Below the pieces are notes generated by a model. It saw nothing but the letters and a program-made list of their open reading frames with translations, was not told where the DNA came from and ran no database searches. The position numbers were made by a program, and so were the translations under genes. Source: JBKHHU01 sp046539045 (GTDB taxonomy: Bacteria; Planctomycetota; Phycisphaerae; SM23-33). Taken from it: a stretch of DNA of 14,135 nucleotides. The DNA is taken from assembly GCA_046539045.1 (NCBI GenBank), contig JBKHHU010000078.1:1-14135 (forward strand). The letters are read 5' to 3'. This document shows positions 6,241-12,908 of this stretch, piece by piece. The stretch's first letter is position 1, and the number at the start of each line of letters is the position of its first letter.

Positions 6241-8208
6241 ATGAGTACCGCGGGAAGCTATCTACGACAGCACCCATGGCAGCGCCGGGCCGTCTCGGCC
6301 GGGCTGGTGCTGATCCTGGCCGGGATCGCAGCCTTTTTCCTGTACCCGTACGTTCGCGATCACATGCTCCTGTCCGAGTTGGGCAGCGAGGACCCGCTCG
6401 TGCGCCGCAAGGCGGTGGATCGCGCCATCGGCCTGGCCGCCAATGATGAAGGCGCCGCCCGGCGTCTCAACCATGCCGCTGCCGACGTCGACGACCGCAC
6501 GTTCCTCTCGATCGTCACCGTGCTGCGGCACGTCAAGCGGTTCACGGCGGCCGAGGACAACCCCGCGCTGCTGGACCGGCTCAACAGCATCCTCCTGCGA
6601 CGCGGTGAGGAGGAACACACGCGTGGGGAGATCCTGCGGAAGACGGTTCTCATGCGGCGGGACAACCGGTACGTGCGAGAGATTGTCGACCTGGGCACCC
6701 GCGACGAGCTGCCCCGCATCCGATCCCTGGCGGCGAGCCTCGCAGCGCGCCTGGGCGATACCGGGAAGCTTTGGGAACTCACTGCCGACGCCGACCCTGC
6801 CGTGGCCTCGACCGCCCTGATCGACTTGGCCCTGCTGGGCGTGACGGCCGATGCGCCTCAGCAGATCTCGGAACTGACGCAGATGGCGATGCAGGCCGAG
6901 TCGGATGATCTTGCGGCTGCGGCGGGCATGGTGCTGGCAGCCGGCGAGCAGACCCGCCCGACGCTGCTGGGCATTCTTGAGAAGACGCTGCCCGGCCCGC
7001 ACAGGGACAAGCTGCTGCTGGTGGCGATGCGGTACAACACAGCCGGGTTGGACGAGCTGGTCCGGAAGTTCATCATCGAGGCGGGGAAGAAGCAGCGCGA
7101 TCTCTCGCCGACAGAGCTGCTGACGGCGGGGCGGTTGGGCCTGCCGGAGGCGCGGGAGCTTGCCGAAGCGATCCTCACCCGGGCGATCACGCCGGGGGCC
7201 CGGCTGACGCGCGGGCAGTTGCTGGCCGCCCTCACCGTTGCCGGCCGGACGAAGGCTCCCGTCCTGCCGCAGGTGTACACGTTCATCGAAAAATACTGGT
7301 CGCGGGAGCTGCAACTGGCCCAGATCCATGCCTGCCGCACGCTTGGGCAGCTGCTGGCCGACCCGGCCGCCCAGCCCGACGACGCCCCCACGGCAGAGCA
7401 GTGCAAGCAGCTGTTGCTGGCCCGGGCCGACATCGCCGACACCCCCGCCGCCGCAGCCGAAGCCGCCTGGCAGGCATGGCGGATGAACCCTGCCCCTGCC
7501 GAGCCGTGGAGCTTCCCGCCGGACATGCTCCCCGAGGTGGCTCTCAAGCACCTGCTGGTGAACATGAAAGACACCGAACTGCGGGTCCGACAGGTAGCCC
7601 AGTTCGACCAGACGCTGGCTGGGGACCTGCTGAGCTGGAACATCGGTCGGTCCGGCAGGGACGAAGCAGTGGCGCTGGGGAAGGTCATGCTCCCGTCGCT
7701 GGGGGACCATCCGGCGTTGAGCGTGTACAACGACAACGAGCGGGCCACCGGCGCCATGCTGCTGGCAATCTCCGCGGACTCCGAGCAGGAAAAGCAGGCC
7801 GCCAGGGACCGCATAACCCATCGGCTCGCCGGCAACGGGTACGGTGAGGACAGCTTCTTCGTCGAGCGGACCTACCAGTGCGCCCTGCTGATCCTCGGGG
7901 CCGAAGACAAAGACATCGTCGCCCAGGGGCTGCTGACCAGCGGGTCCTTTCCGGAGCGACGGGCGTTCACCGCACTGATGCTTTCGGGTACCGGTAAGCC
8001 GCTGGAATGGCTGCTGTGGAACCCGTTCATGAGCGACGACAGGCTCATCAACAACCTCGTCAGCAATCTTCTCGCCGAGGTCATCGCCGAAACCCGGCCC
8101 GACCTGCCGCGGTTCGACATCCCGCTCCAGCGCCCGGCCCGCCTGTGGCAGATTCGTCTGATGCGTCAGGCTTACATGCTGAAGACCTACGGCCGCCGGG
8201 GAGACTGA
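6241..8208 (+). CDS. Membrane-anchored alpha-helical repeat (HEAT-like) protein of unknown function
   Basis: A 655-residue protein I do not recognise as a named family. Residues 1-16 are basic (QHPWQRR), followed by one hydrophobic helix (about 17-38, AVSAGLVLILAGIAAFFLYPYV) that looks like an uncleaved signal anchor. By the positive-inside rule the large remainder would face the periplasm. The rest is rich in Ala and Leu and reads as short paired helices with recurring motifs such as SEDPLVRRKAVDRAIGLAA (about 48-66), DELPRIRSLAASLAARLGD, and DADPAVASTALIDLALLG, as in HEAT or Armadillo-type scaffolds. No catalytic motif is visible. It lies 3 nt upstream of comF, so they are likely co-transcribed. 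A TTG at 6205 could extend it by 12 residues but would fall within the promoter. Confidence 0.85.
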   Translation: MSTAGSYLRQHPWQRRAVSAGLVLILAGIAAFFLYPYVRDHMLLSELGSEDPLVRRKAVDRAIGLAANDEGAARRLNHAAADVDDRTFLSIVTVLRHVKRFTAAEDNPALLDRLNSILLRRGEEEHTRGEILRKTVLMRRDNRYVREIVDLGTRDELPRIRSLAASLAARLGDTGKLWELTADADPAVASTALIDLALLGVTADAPQQISELTQMAMQAESDDLAAAAGMVLAAGEQTRPTLLGILEKTLPGPHRDKLLLVAMRYNTAGLDELVRKFIIEAGKKQRDLSPTELLTAGRLGLPEARELAEAILTRAITPGARLTRGQLLAALTVAGRTKAPVLPQVYTFIEKYWSRELQLAQIHACRTLGQLLADPAAQPDDAPTAEQCKQLLLARADIADTPAAAAEAAWQAWRMNPAPAEPWSFPPDMLPEVALKHLLVNMKDTELRVRQVAQFDQTLAGDLLSWNIGRSGRDEAVALGKVMLPSLGDHPALSVYNDNERATGAMLLAISADSEQEKQAARDRITHRLAGNGYGEDSFFVERTYQCALLILGAEDKDIVAQGLLTSGSFPERRAFTALMLSGTGKPLEWLLWNPFMSDDRLINNLVSNLLAEVIAETRPDLPRFDIPLQRPARLWQIRLMRQAYMLKTYGRRGD

Positions 8209-8211
8209 CCG

Positions 8212-9069
8212 ATGAGCGGGGGAAGCCACATCCATCGGTTGATCCAGCCGCTGCGACGGGGCGCGGGTTCGGTGTTCGACCTGCTGCTACCGCGGGTCTG
8301 CGTCGCCTGCGGTGGGGGCGACCCACTCCAGCGGAACCTCTGCGGCGACTGCAGCCGCCGTCTGCTTTCTCTGGTGAGCCTGCCGTACTGCCCGCGATGC
8401 GCCTCGACGCTCTCGCCCGGGCTTTCCGCCCACGACGAGGGTTGCTGGCAGTGTCCGAGCCCCCTGCCGAGATTCACTGCGGCAGTGCGTCTGGGGCCGT
8501 ATTCCGGTCCGCTGCGGGGGATGATCCGGGAGCTGAAATACCGCCGCAACGAGTCGGCCGGTCGGCGGTTGAGCGAACTGATGGCCGAGGCGGTTACCGC
8601 CCGCTGCGAGGCGCCGCCGGATCTGGTGCTGCCCGTTCCTGCCCATTGGGCGCGTCGCATTGGGAGGGGGTTCGACCACGCCGGGCGGCTGGCGGCGATG
8701 CTGGCCCGGCGGCTCGGCGTCCTTTGCGGCAATCAGCTGGTGCGGATCCGCAACACCCCGCCGCAGGTGGGCCTGTCCCGAACCCGCCGGATCGAGAACA
8801 TGCGAGGGGCGTTCGGCGTGAAAGACCCCGCTGCGGTGCGGGGGGCGAATATCCTGCTGGTCGATGATGTGACCACCACCGGCGCGACCGCCAACGAAGC
8901 CGCCCGGCAACTCATCCGCAACAAAGCCCTCCGCGTCACGCTGGCCGTGGCGGCAAAGTCCGAGCGGTCGGAACTGTTCGAAGCCTACTTCGACGCCGAG
9001 CAGAGACAGTCGACGACAGACCAGCAAGATCCCGCCGAAGAAACCTCCACCCCAGAAAACCCCCGTTAA
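8212..9069 (+). CDS. comF: ComF family phosphoribosyltransferase-like protein
   Basis: A 285-residue ComF-type protein, associated with DNA uptake and recombination of incoming single strands in competent bacteria, though many carriers are not known to be competent. The N-terminus has paired cysteines for zinc: C30/C33, C44/C47 and C60/C63, C78/C81. Family motifs follow: LKYRRN (108-113), PVPAHWARRIGRGFDHA (141-157), and the PRPP-binding loop ILLVDDVTTTGAT (214-226). GGGGAG (8198-8203) lies 8 nt before the ATG, and the gap to the HEAT-like gene stop is 3 nt. The last 30 or so residues (QRQSTTDQQDPAEETSTPENPR) are a polar tail beyond the usual domain end, running up to a heptamer repeat array. 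Family call is firm; a role in uptake is inferred, and the neighbouring prepilin-like gene is not proof of it. Confidence 0.93.
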   Translation: MSGGSHIHRLIQPLRRGAGSVFDLLLPRVCVACGGGDPLQRNLCGDCSRRLLSLVSLPYCPRCASTLSPGLSAHDEGCWQCPSPLPRFTAAVRLGPYSGPLRGMIRELKYRRNESAGRRLSELMAEAVTARCEAPPDLVLPVPAHWARRIGRGFDHAGRLAAMLARRLGVLCGNQLVRIRNTPPQVGLSRTRRIENMRGAFGVKDPAAVRGANILLVDDVTTTGATANEAARQLIRNKALRVTLAVAAKSERSELFEAYFDAEQRQSTTDQQDPAEETSTPENPR

Positions 9070-9073
9070 TTTG

Positions 9074-9150
9074 TCATTTGTACTTAGTACTTCGTACTTT
9101 GTCATTTGTACTTGGCACTTTGTACTTCGTCCTTTGTACTTTGTCATTTC
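9074..9150. repeat. Array of 11 heptamers (consensus TACTTNG)
   Basis: Eleven 7-nt units follow each other without a break: TCATTTG, TACTTAG, TACTTCG, TACTTTG, TCATTTG, TACTTGG, CACTTTG, TACTTCG, TCCTTTG, TACTTTG, TCATTTC. The array fills the space between comF and ybeY. It includes the ybeY stop codon (9144-9146) and its last codon. Base composition is sharply T-rich against the GC-rich surroundings. Three more units in the same style start at 14115. It recalls the heptanucleotide short tandem repeats (STRR) of cyanobacteria, with a different unit. Confidence 0.9.
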
Positions 9151-9587
9151 CCCCGCTCAAACTCCCTCAGAATCTCCTCCTGGCGGGCCTTCATCGCCTC
9201 GAACTCCTCGGGGGTCTGATCATCCAGGCCCATCTGGTGCAGCAGGCCGTGCACGACGTAGGTCAACAGCTCGCGCCGGGTGGAGTTTCCGTGTTTCGGC
9301 GCCTCTCCCGCGGCCACTTCCCCGCAGATCAGCAACTGCACCGACAGCCCCCTATCGCCCGGCTGGGTCAGATCGAAGCTGATCACGTCCGTCGGACCGG
9401 CGTGGTGCATCCACTGCTCGTTGTATTGCGTGATCTCAGCCGGGCCGACGAACGCCAGGTCCACCTCGGTCAGCGGGCAGTTCTGACGATCGGCAACGAA
9501 CGGCACGAGCCGGTGAATCTCCTGCCGGGGAACGCGAACCGACGTCCTGCCGCGCCAGATCGTGATTGTTGGTTCCGTATTGCTCAC
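9144..9587 (-). CDS. ybeY: Endoribonuclease YbeY (16S rRNA maturation factor)
   Basis: A 147-residue YbeY/UPF0054 protein, a metal-dependent RNase that helps mature the 3' end of 16S rRNA and takes part in ribosome quality control. The family block PTDVISFDL is at 65-73, and the metal site HGLLHQMGLDD at 113-123 gives H113 and H117. The third ligand, usually His, is Asp123 here. Length is normal. The start is GTG 9587: there is no Shine-Dalgarno, and a -10 box ends 6 nt upstream, suggesting a leaderless message. The final Lys codon and stop lie inside the heptamer array. PhoH is often a neighbour of YbeY in bacteria; here phoH is about 3.6 kb away on the other strand. Confidence 0.93.
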   Translation of the reverse strand: MSNTEPTITIWRGRTSVRVPRQEIHRLVPFVADRQNCPLTEVDLAFVGPAEITQYNEQWMHHAGPTDVISFDLTQPGDRGLSVQLLICGEVAAGEAPKHGNSTRRELLTYVVHGLLHQMGLDDQTPEEFEAMKARQEEILREFERGK

Positions 9588-9593
9588 GGGCGA

Positions 9594-9622
9594 AGCCTAG
9601 CCGCTCAAGACGGCCGCTTCAA
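9594..9622 (-). promoter_or_regulatory. ybeY promoter with start codon at the predicted +1
   Basis: On the minus strand TTGAAG (9622-9617), a 17-bp spacer, and TAGGCT (9599-9594) are followed by 6 nt and then GTG at 9587. The spacing places the transcript start at the GTG itself. The ten bases TAGGCTTCGC also occur at the promoter of the gene at 10090. Confidence 0.5.
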
Positions 9623-9650
9623 GCGCTTCCACCGGGGCCGCCGGGTCCGG

Positions 9651-9656
9651 TAGACT
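9651..9656 (+). promoter_or_regulatory. Possible -10 box TAGACT before the small membrane frame
   Basis: TAGACT lies 9 nt before the ATG at 9666, with no Shine-Dalgarno between. No good -35 is visible at 16-18 bp. If used, the leader would be about 3 nt or less. Confidence 0.3.
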
Positions 9657-9665
9657 CCCCCGGCT

Positions 9666-9972
9666 ATGAATTCCACCGACGACAGCCCGCGAACACGCCG
9701 TTCACGAACGCCCTTTGCGTACATGCCGGTGATGGTGATGGCTGCGACATGGAACGCGCTGACGCTGCAGACCCTGGCAGGGTCGCTGATGAGTGATCGC
9801 GTCGGTCTGCAATCACGACGGCAAGCGCATGCCGGACTGGGTTGCGGGTCTGGGGCCGCTGCTGGTGTTCTTCCTGGCGCTGTTTGCCTCTGCGGTGGTC
9901 ATCCTGCGGCAGCTCCGCGGTAAGGCCCAGCCGTATCTCGACCGGAGGCAACCGGTGTTCGGCCGACGGTGA
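9666..9972 (+). pseudogene. Frame-split small membrane protein gene
   Basis: The frame opening at ATG 9666 reads MNSTDDSPRTRRSRTPFAYMPVMVMAATWNALTLQTLAGSLMSD with GC-rich third positions, then degenerates into low-quality Gly/Ala/Cys text. From about 9793 the good coding signal moves to the +1 frame: VIASVCNHDGKRMPDW, a clear membrane helix WVAGLGPLLVFFLALFASAVVIL, and a basic tail ending at the stop 9970-9972. Together they would make a protein of about 100 residues, possibly with two membrane helices. Explanations are a frameshift mutation, a sequencing error, programmed shifting, or a second gene restarting at GTG 9793 (59 aa) or ATG 9829. I do not recognise the family. Confidence 0.45.
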
Positions 9973-9999
9973 TCGCTCCGGTTGGCTGTCCGGGCGGGA

Positions 10000-10028
10000 T
10001 TGACATTCCCCTCCGGGTTGTCTAGGCT
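10000..10028 (+). promoter_or_regulatory. Strong promoter of the UDP-sugar pyrophosphorylase gene
   Basis: A perfect -35 TTGACA (10000-10005), a 17-bp spacer, and TAGGCT (10023-10028). Transcription would start near 10035, giving about 55 nt of leader before the GTG at 10090. Confidence 0.65.
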
Positions 10029-10089
10029 TCGCAGAGTCGCAAACGCACCGGTTCCCGCCGGCAGGACAGGAATTCAGGAGAGCAATACC

Positions 10090-11508
10090 GTGGACAGACA
10101 GGCCGTCGCCGAAACGCTCCGGAAACACGACCAAGAGCACGTCCTTCGCTTCTTTGACGAACTGGATGCGTCCCAGCAGGAAGCTCTGCTCAACCAGATC
10201 AGCCAGATCGACTTCGACCGGCTCGAGGAACTCATCGAGCAGTACGTCAAAAACGAACCGGAAGTGGAGATCCCCAGCCAGATCGAGCCTCCGGAGATCG
10301 TCCCGGCCCGTCCCGTGGACGAAACCAGCGCCACCGAACAGGCAGCCGGGTGGGAACGCGGTGAGCAGCTGCTTCGCGAAGGCAAGGTCGCCGCATTCGT
10401 GGTAGCCGGCGGACAGGGCACGCGCCTCGGCTATGAAGGGCCAAAAGGCTGCTTCGAGGTTACGCCGATTGCCAGAAAGTCGCTCTTCCAGGTTTTCGCC
10501 GAGCAGATCCTCGCCGCGTCCGGAACCTACGGCAAGACGATCCCGTGGTACATCATGACCAGCCCGATCAACGACGTGGCCACGCGGGCGTTTTTCCGGC
10601 AGCACAACTACTTCGGGCTCGACCCGGACGATGTGTTCTTCTTCACCCAGGGCACGCTACCGAGCATCAACTACGACGGCAAACTGATGCTGGCGGAGAA
10701 GAACCGCCTGGCCACCAACCCCGACGGACACGGTGGGAGCCTTGCTGCCCTGGCGCGGTCCGGGGCTCTGGAGGACATGGCCGGGAGGGGCGTGGAGCTG
10801 ATCAGCTACTTCCAGGTCGACAATCCGCTGGTGAAGGTCATCGACCCGCTGTTCCTCGGGCTTCACAGCCTGCGGGAGGCGGAGATGAGCGCCAAGTGCC
10901 TGCCGAAGCGCGATCCGATGGAGAAACTGGGCAATTTCTGCCTGGTGGACGGAAACGTGACGGTCATCGAATATTCGGACCTGCCGGAGGAACTGGCCCG
11001 CCAGACGCTTCCGGACGGGCGGCTGAAGTTTTCGGCAGGGTCCATTGCCATTCACGCGTTCTCGCGGAGTTTCGTGGAGCGTCTGAACGAAGGCGGGACC
11101 TGCCGGCTGCCCCTGCACCGGGCCGACAAGGAGGTTCCGCACCTGGACGCCGAAGGCCAACTGGTCGAGCCGGAAGAGCCCAACGCGGTGAAGCTGGAGA
11201 TGTTCGTCTTCGACGCGATGCCCCTGGCCGAGGAGTGCGTGATTCTGGAAACGGAGCGCGAGCAGGAGTTCAGCCCGGTCAAGAACGCCGCCGGGGCCGA
11301 CAGCCCGACCACCTGCCTGCACGACCAGGTCCGCCGCGCCGCGGCCTGGCTGGAAGAAGCGGGCGTAAGTGTCCCGCGGGACGCCGATGGGCAGATTGCC
11401 GCAGCCATCGAGATCTCTCCGCTCTTCGCCGCCGATGCCGACGAGCTGAAGCAGAAGGTCGGCGAGGATCTGCAGATTGACGCCGGGGGCGCTGTCTATC
11501 TTGAATAG
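10090..11508 (+). CDS. UDPGP-family pyrophosphorylase, UDP-N-acetylhexosamine pyrophosphorylase-like
   Basis: A 472-residue nucleotidyltransferase that joins UTP and a sugar 1-phosphate to give a UDP-sugar and pyrophosphate. The nucleotide loop VVAGGQGTRLGYEGPKG is at 105-119, followed by HGGSL (214-218), QVDNPLVK (242-249), and REQEFSPVKNAAGADSP (390-406). The AGGQGTRLG and EFSPVKN forms resemble eukaryotic UDP-GlcNAc pyrophosphorylase (UAP/AGX) more than UDP-glucose pyrophosphorylase. Residues 1-95 form a helical, acidic N-terminal part (HVLRFFDELDASQQEALLNQI). The start is GTG 10090, with AGGAG at 10076-10080 upstream; the frame opens earlier but runs through the promoter. It is a monocistronic unit with its own promoter. 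Family certain; exact sugar (GlcNAc, GalNAc or glucose) is not settled from sequence. Confidence 0.9.
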   Translation: MDRQAVAETLRKHDQEHVLRFFDELDASQQEALLNQISQIDFDRLEELIEQYVKNEPEVEIPSQIEPPEIVPARPVDETSATEQAAGWERGEQLLREGKVAAFVVAGGQGTRLGYEGPKGCFEVTPIARKSLFQVFAEQILAASGTYGKTIPWYIMTSPINDVATRAFFRQHNYFGLDPDDVFFFTQGTLPSINYDGKLMLAEKNRLATNPDGHGGSLAALARSGALEDMAGRGVELISYFQVDNPLVKVIDPLFLGLHSLREAEMSAKCLPKRDPMEKLGNFCLVDGNVTVIEYSDLPEELARQTLPDGRLKFSAGSIAIHAFSRSFVERLNEGGTCRLPLHRADKEVPHLDAEGQLVEPEEPNAVKLEMFVFDAMPLAEECVILETEREQEFSPVKNAAGADSPTTCLHDQVRRAAAWLEEAGVSVPRDADGQIAAAIEISPLFAADADELKQKVGEDLQIDAGGAVYLE

Positions 11509-11617
11509 AATGGATTGGCGAAAAAATTCATACAGACGGCCGGTGGCCCCTGCGGGGTTTGGGAATCCGGATTGTACGCATTGCGCACAACAGCCGAGAA
11601 TTCTTGGTGAGGTTGTA

Positions 11618-11647
11618 TTGACACAGAGCGGTGCAAATCACTAGAAT
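11618..11647 (+). promoter_or_regulatory. Probable promoter far upstream of the prepilin-like gene
   Basis: A perfect -35 TTGACA (11618-11623), an 18-bp spacer, and TAGAAT (11642-11647, 5 of 6). The predicted start is near 11655, about 444 nt before the ATG at 12099. This could drive a long structured leader or a separate small RNA. Confidence 0.55.
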
Positions 11648-11803
11648 CGGTAGTGTGGAAAGAGGCGCTGGTAGGCGGCAGACGTTCCGGCTCTTATGAG
11701 ATAATATCATCACTCGTTAAGCCTGCTGCACCCAGCCTACCCCCCAGTCTCTCCCCCACGACAGGCCCGACAGCGGGATCGTTTCGGCTTTGGCCGGGGC
11801 CAT

Positions 11804-11817
11804 TCGCACCGGTGCGA
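11804..11817. promoter_or_regulatory. 14-bp perfect palindrome TCGCACCGGTGCGA
   Basis: The two 7-base halves are exact reverse complements with no spacer, so it suits a dimeric DNA-binding protein better than an RNA hairpin. It lies within the long leader region of the prepilin-like gene. Operator function is only inferred. Confidence 0.35.
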
Positions 11818-12084
11818 GTCGATGCTGTGCCTGCCCGTCGAGCGAAACGTGCGAGAGCGGCGTTTCCAAACATAGATGTAAAGCACCAATCAGTACCTTT
11901 TTGTTTCTCAATTCCGGTGTACCCGGACGACTGGCGCCCGGGTGTGACATGGAACAACCTGTAGTTGAGATCGACGTCCGTAAGGGGGTCGTCGGTCGAG
12001 TCGGAGCAACCATGAACACGCAGTGGAAGCACTCATACTTTATGTCTTCCGGACGCGGATCGCTGCTTCGGCGCAGTGTGGGGG

Positions 12085-12091
12085 AAGGAGG
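12085..12091 (+). promoter_or_regulatory. Near-consensus ribosome binding site AAGGAGG
   Basis: The strongest Shine-Dalgarno sequence in the window, 7 nt before ATG 12099. It decides the start and implies high translation, in contrast to the apparently leaderless genes nearby. Confidence 0.85.
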
Positions 12092-12098
12092 TCGCATA

Positions 12099-12839
12099 AT
12101 GCGAACCAAAAAAGCTTTTACCCTTATCGAACTGCTGGTGGTCATCGCGATCATCGGCCTGCTGGTCTCGATTCTGGTCCCGTCGCTGGGTAAGGTCCAG
12201 GAACTCGCCCGTCACACAAAGTGCAAGGCGAACCTGAATGCCGTTGGAAAGGCCTTCCACACGTACGCGGCCCAGAACGATCAGCACTGGTTCACCCTTG
12301 GTGAATCCGGTGAAGTGGCTGCCGACGCCGAGTCGCACGGCAGCGAAGACGCATTCTGGAGCAATGAGAAAGACAGTACCCTGCAGCACTGGTGGCTGCT
12401 GGTCCACGGCGGGACCATCGGCGAGAACGCCTTTGTCTGCCCGTCCGATGAAACCAAGGACGTCGACGGCGAGCGCTACGGGTTCGACAGCTGGGCCGAG
12501 ACCAGCTACGCCCTCCAGCCGGCGACCCGCGATGAAGAGAACTACGCCTACCCCGGCGCTCCGGGTCAGGACGGCTCGACCATCGTCATGGCCGACAAGC
12601 CACAGACGAGGGGCGGCTCGGTCCAGGAAAACGATGTCAACGCCAATCACAGAGACCTCGGCGCGAACATGCTGAGTGTGACCGGCAATGTCAGCACCAA
12701 CAAGGAAGACAACAACGACGTTGGTGCCGAAGGCAACAACATCTACGAGAGGGATGATGTACGTGACGAAGACGGCAACGGTGACATTACCAAGAGCCCC
12801 AGCGATTCCAACCTGATCTGGGTCGACCAGGATGATTGA
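12099..12839 (+). CDS. Prepilin-like protein with N-terminal cleavage/methylation motif
   Basis: A 246-residue secreted or surface protein with a type IV prepilin/pseudopilin N-terminus. The leader MRTKKA is followed by FTLIELLVVIAIIGLLVSILVPSL; cleavage before F7 leaves Glu at +5, as in pilins. The C-terminal half carries FVCPSDE (112-118) and HRDLGANMLSVTGNVS (184-199), which resembles the H-x9-DG motif of planctomycete prepilin-like proteins with Thr in place of Asp. The tail is strongly acidic. A near-perfect AAGGAGG (12085-12091) lies 7 nt before ATG 12099; an in-frame ATG at 12012 would add 29 residues but lacks this support. Processing would need a prepilin peptidase, not present in the window. 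Whether it builds a pilus, a type II secretion pseudopilus or a surface layer is unknown. Confidence 0.9.
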   Translation: MRTKKAFTLIELLVVIAIIGLLVSILVPSLGKVQELARHTKCKANLNAVGKAFHTYAAQNDQHWFTLGESGEVAADAESHGSEDAFWSNEKDSTLQHWWLLVHGGTIGENAFVCPSDETKDVDGERYGFDSWAETSYALQPATRDEENYAYPGAPGQDGSTIVMADKPQTRGGSVQENDVNANHRDLGANMLSVTGNVSTNKEDNNDVGAEGNNIYERDDVRDEDGNGDITKSPSDSNLIWVDQDD

Positions 12840-12908
12840 CAACTGATCGCCCGCACCTTCCGGAAGGGCGCAGCCCCACCGGCGGGAACGGCACATGTTG
12901 AATCGCAC

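Larger units (their letters stand above)
11509..12098. other. 590-bp non-coding region upstream of the prepilin-like gene
   Basis: No convincing gene is seen. The region holds a promoter (11618-11647), and so could carry a leader of about 440 nt or a small RNA. A weak GCCCC/GGGGT hairpin with a short T run lies near 11548-11563, a plausible end for the upstream gene. An AT-rich patch lies near 11696-11715. GGTAGGC (about 11670-11676) can pair with GCCTACC (about 11735-11741), enclosing a further partly paired GGCAG/CTGCT step. A 14-bp palindrome is at 11804-11817. I matched it to no known riboswitch class by eye. Confidence 0.6.

Noticed and set aside
4730..6244. A 504-codon open frame on the plus strand opposite fumC
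   Set aside because: fumC is unmistakable on the minus strand; the opposite frame is a shadow without domain features.
6262..8235. A 657-codon open frame on the minus strand opposite the HEAT-like gene
   Set aside because: Low-complexity Gln/Gly/Pro/Arg text without motifs; the plus strand has a promoter, a membrane anchor, regular helical periodicity and coupling to comF.
9071..9382. Open frames through the heptamer array encoding FVL/YFVL-like hydrophobic repeats
   Set aside because: The repetitive peptide comes from reading a 7-nt repeat; beyond it the frame is antisense to ybeY.
11655..11760. Cyclic-di-GMP or similar riboswitch before the prepilin-like gene
   Set aside because: I could not find the conserved GEMM core or another known aptamer signature by eye; left as an unexplained leader.
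11653..11964. A 103-codon open frame starting GTG in the prepilin leader
   Set aside because: No ribosome site, Pro/Ser/Arg-rich composition, no recognised domain; non-coding leader is simpler. Not fully excluded.
12012..12098. Upstream in-frame ATG giving the prepilin a 35-residue leader
   Set aside because: The near-perfect AAGGAGG sits 7 nt before ATG 12099, and a 6-residue leader is normal for prepilins.
11717..12154. A 145-codon minus-strand frame overlapping the prepilin start
   Set aside because: It overlaps the strong ribosome site and signal region of the prepilin-like gene and has no recognisable features.
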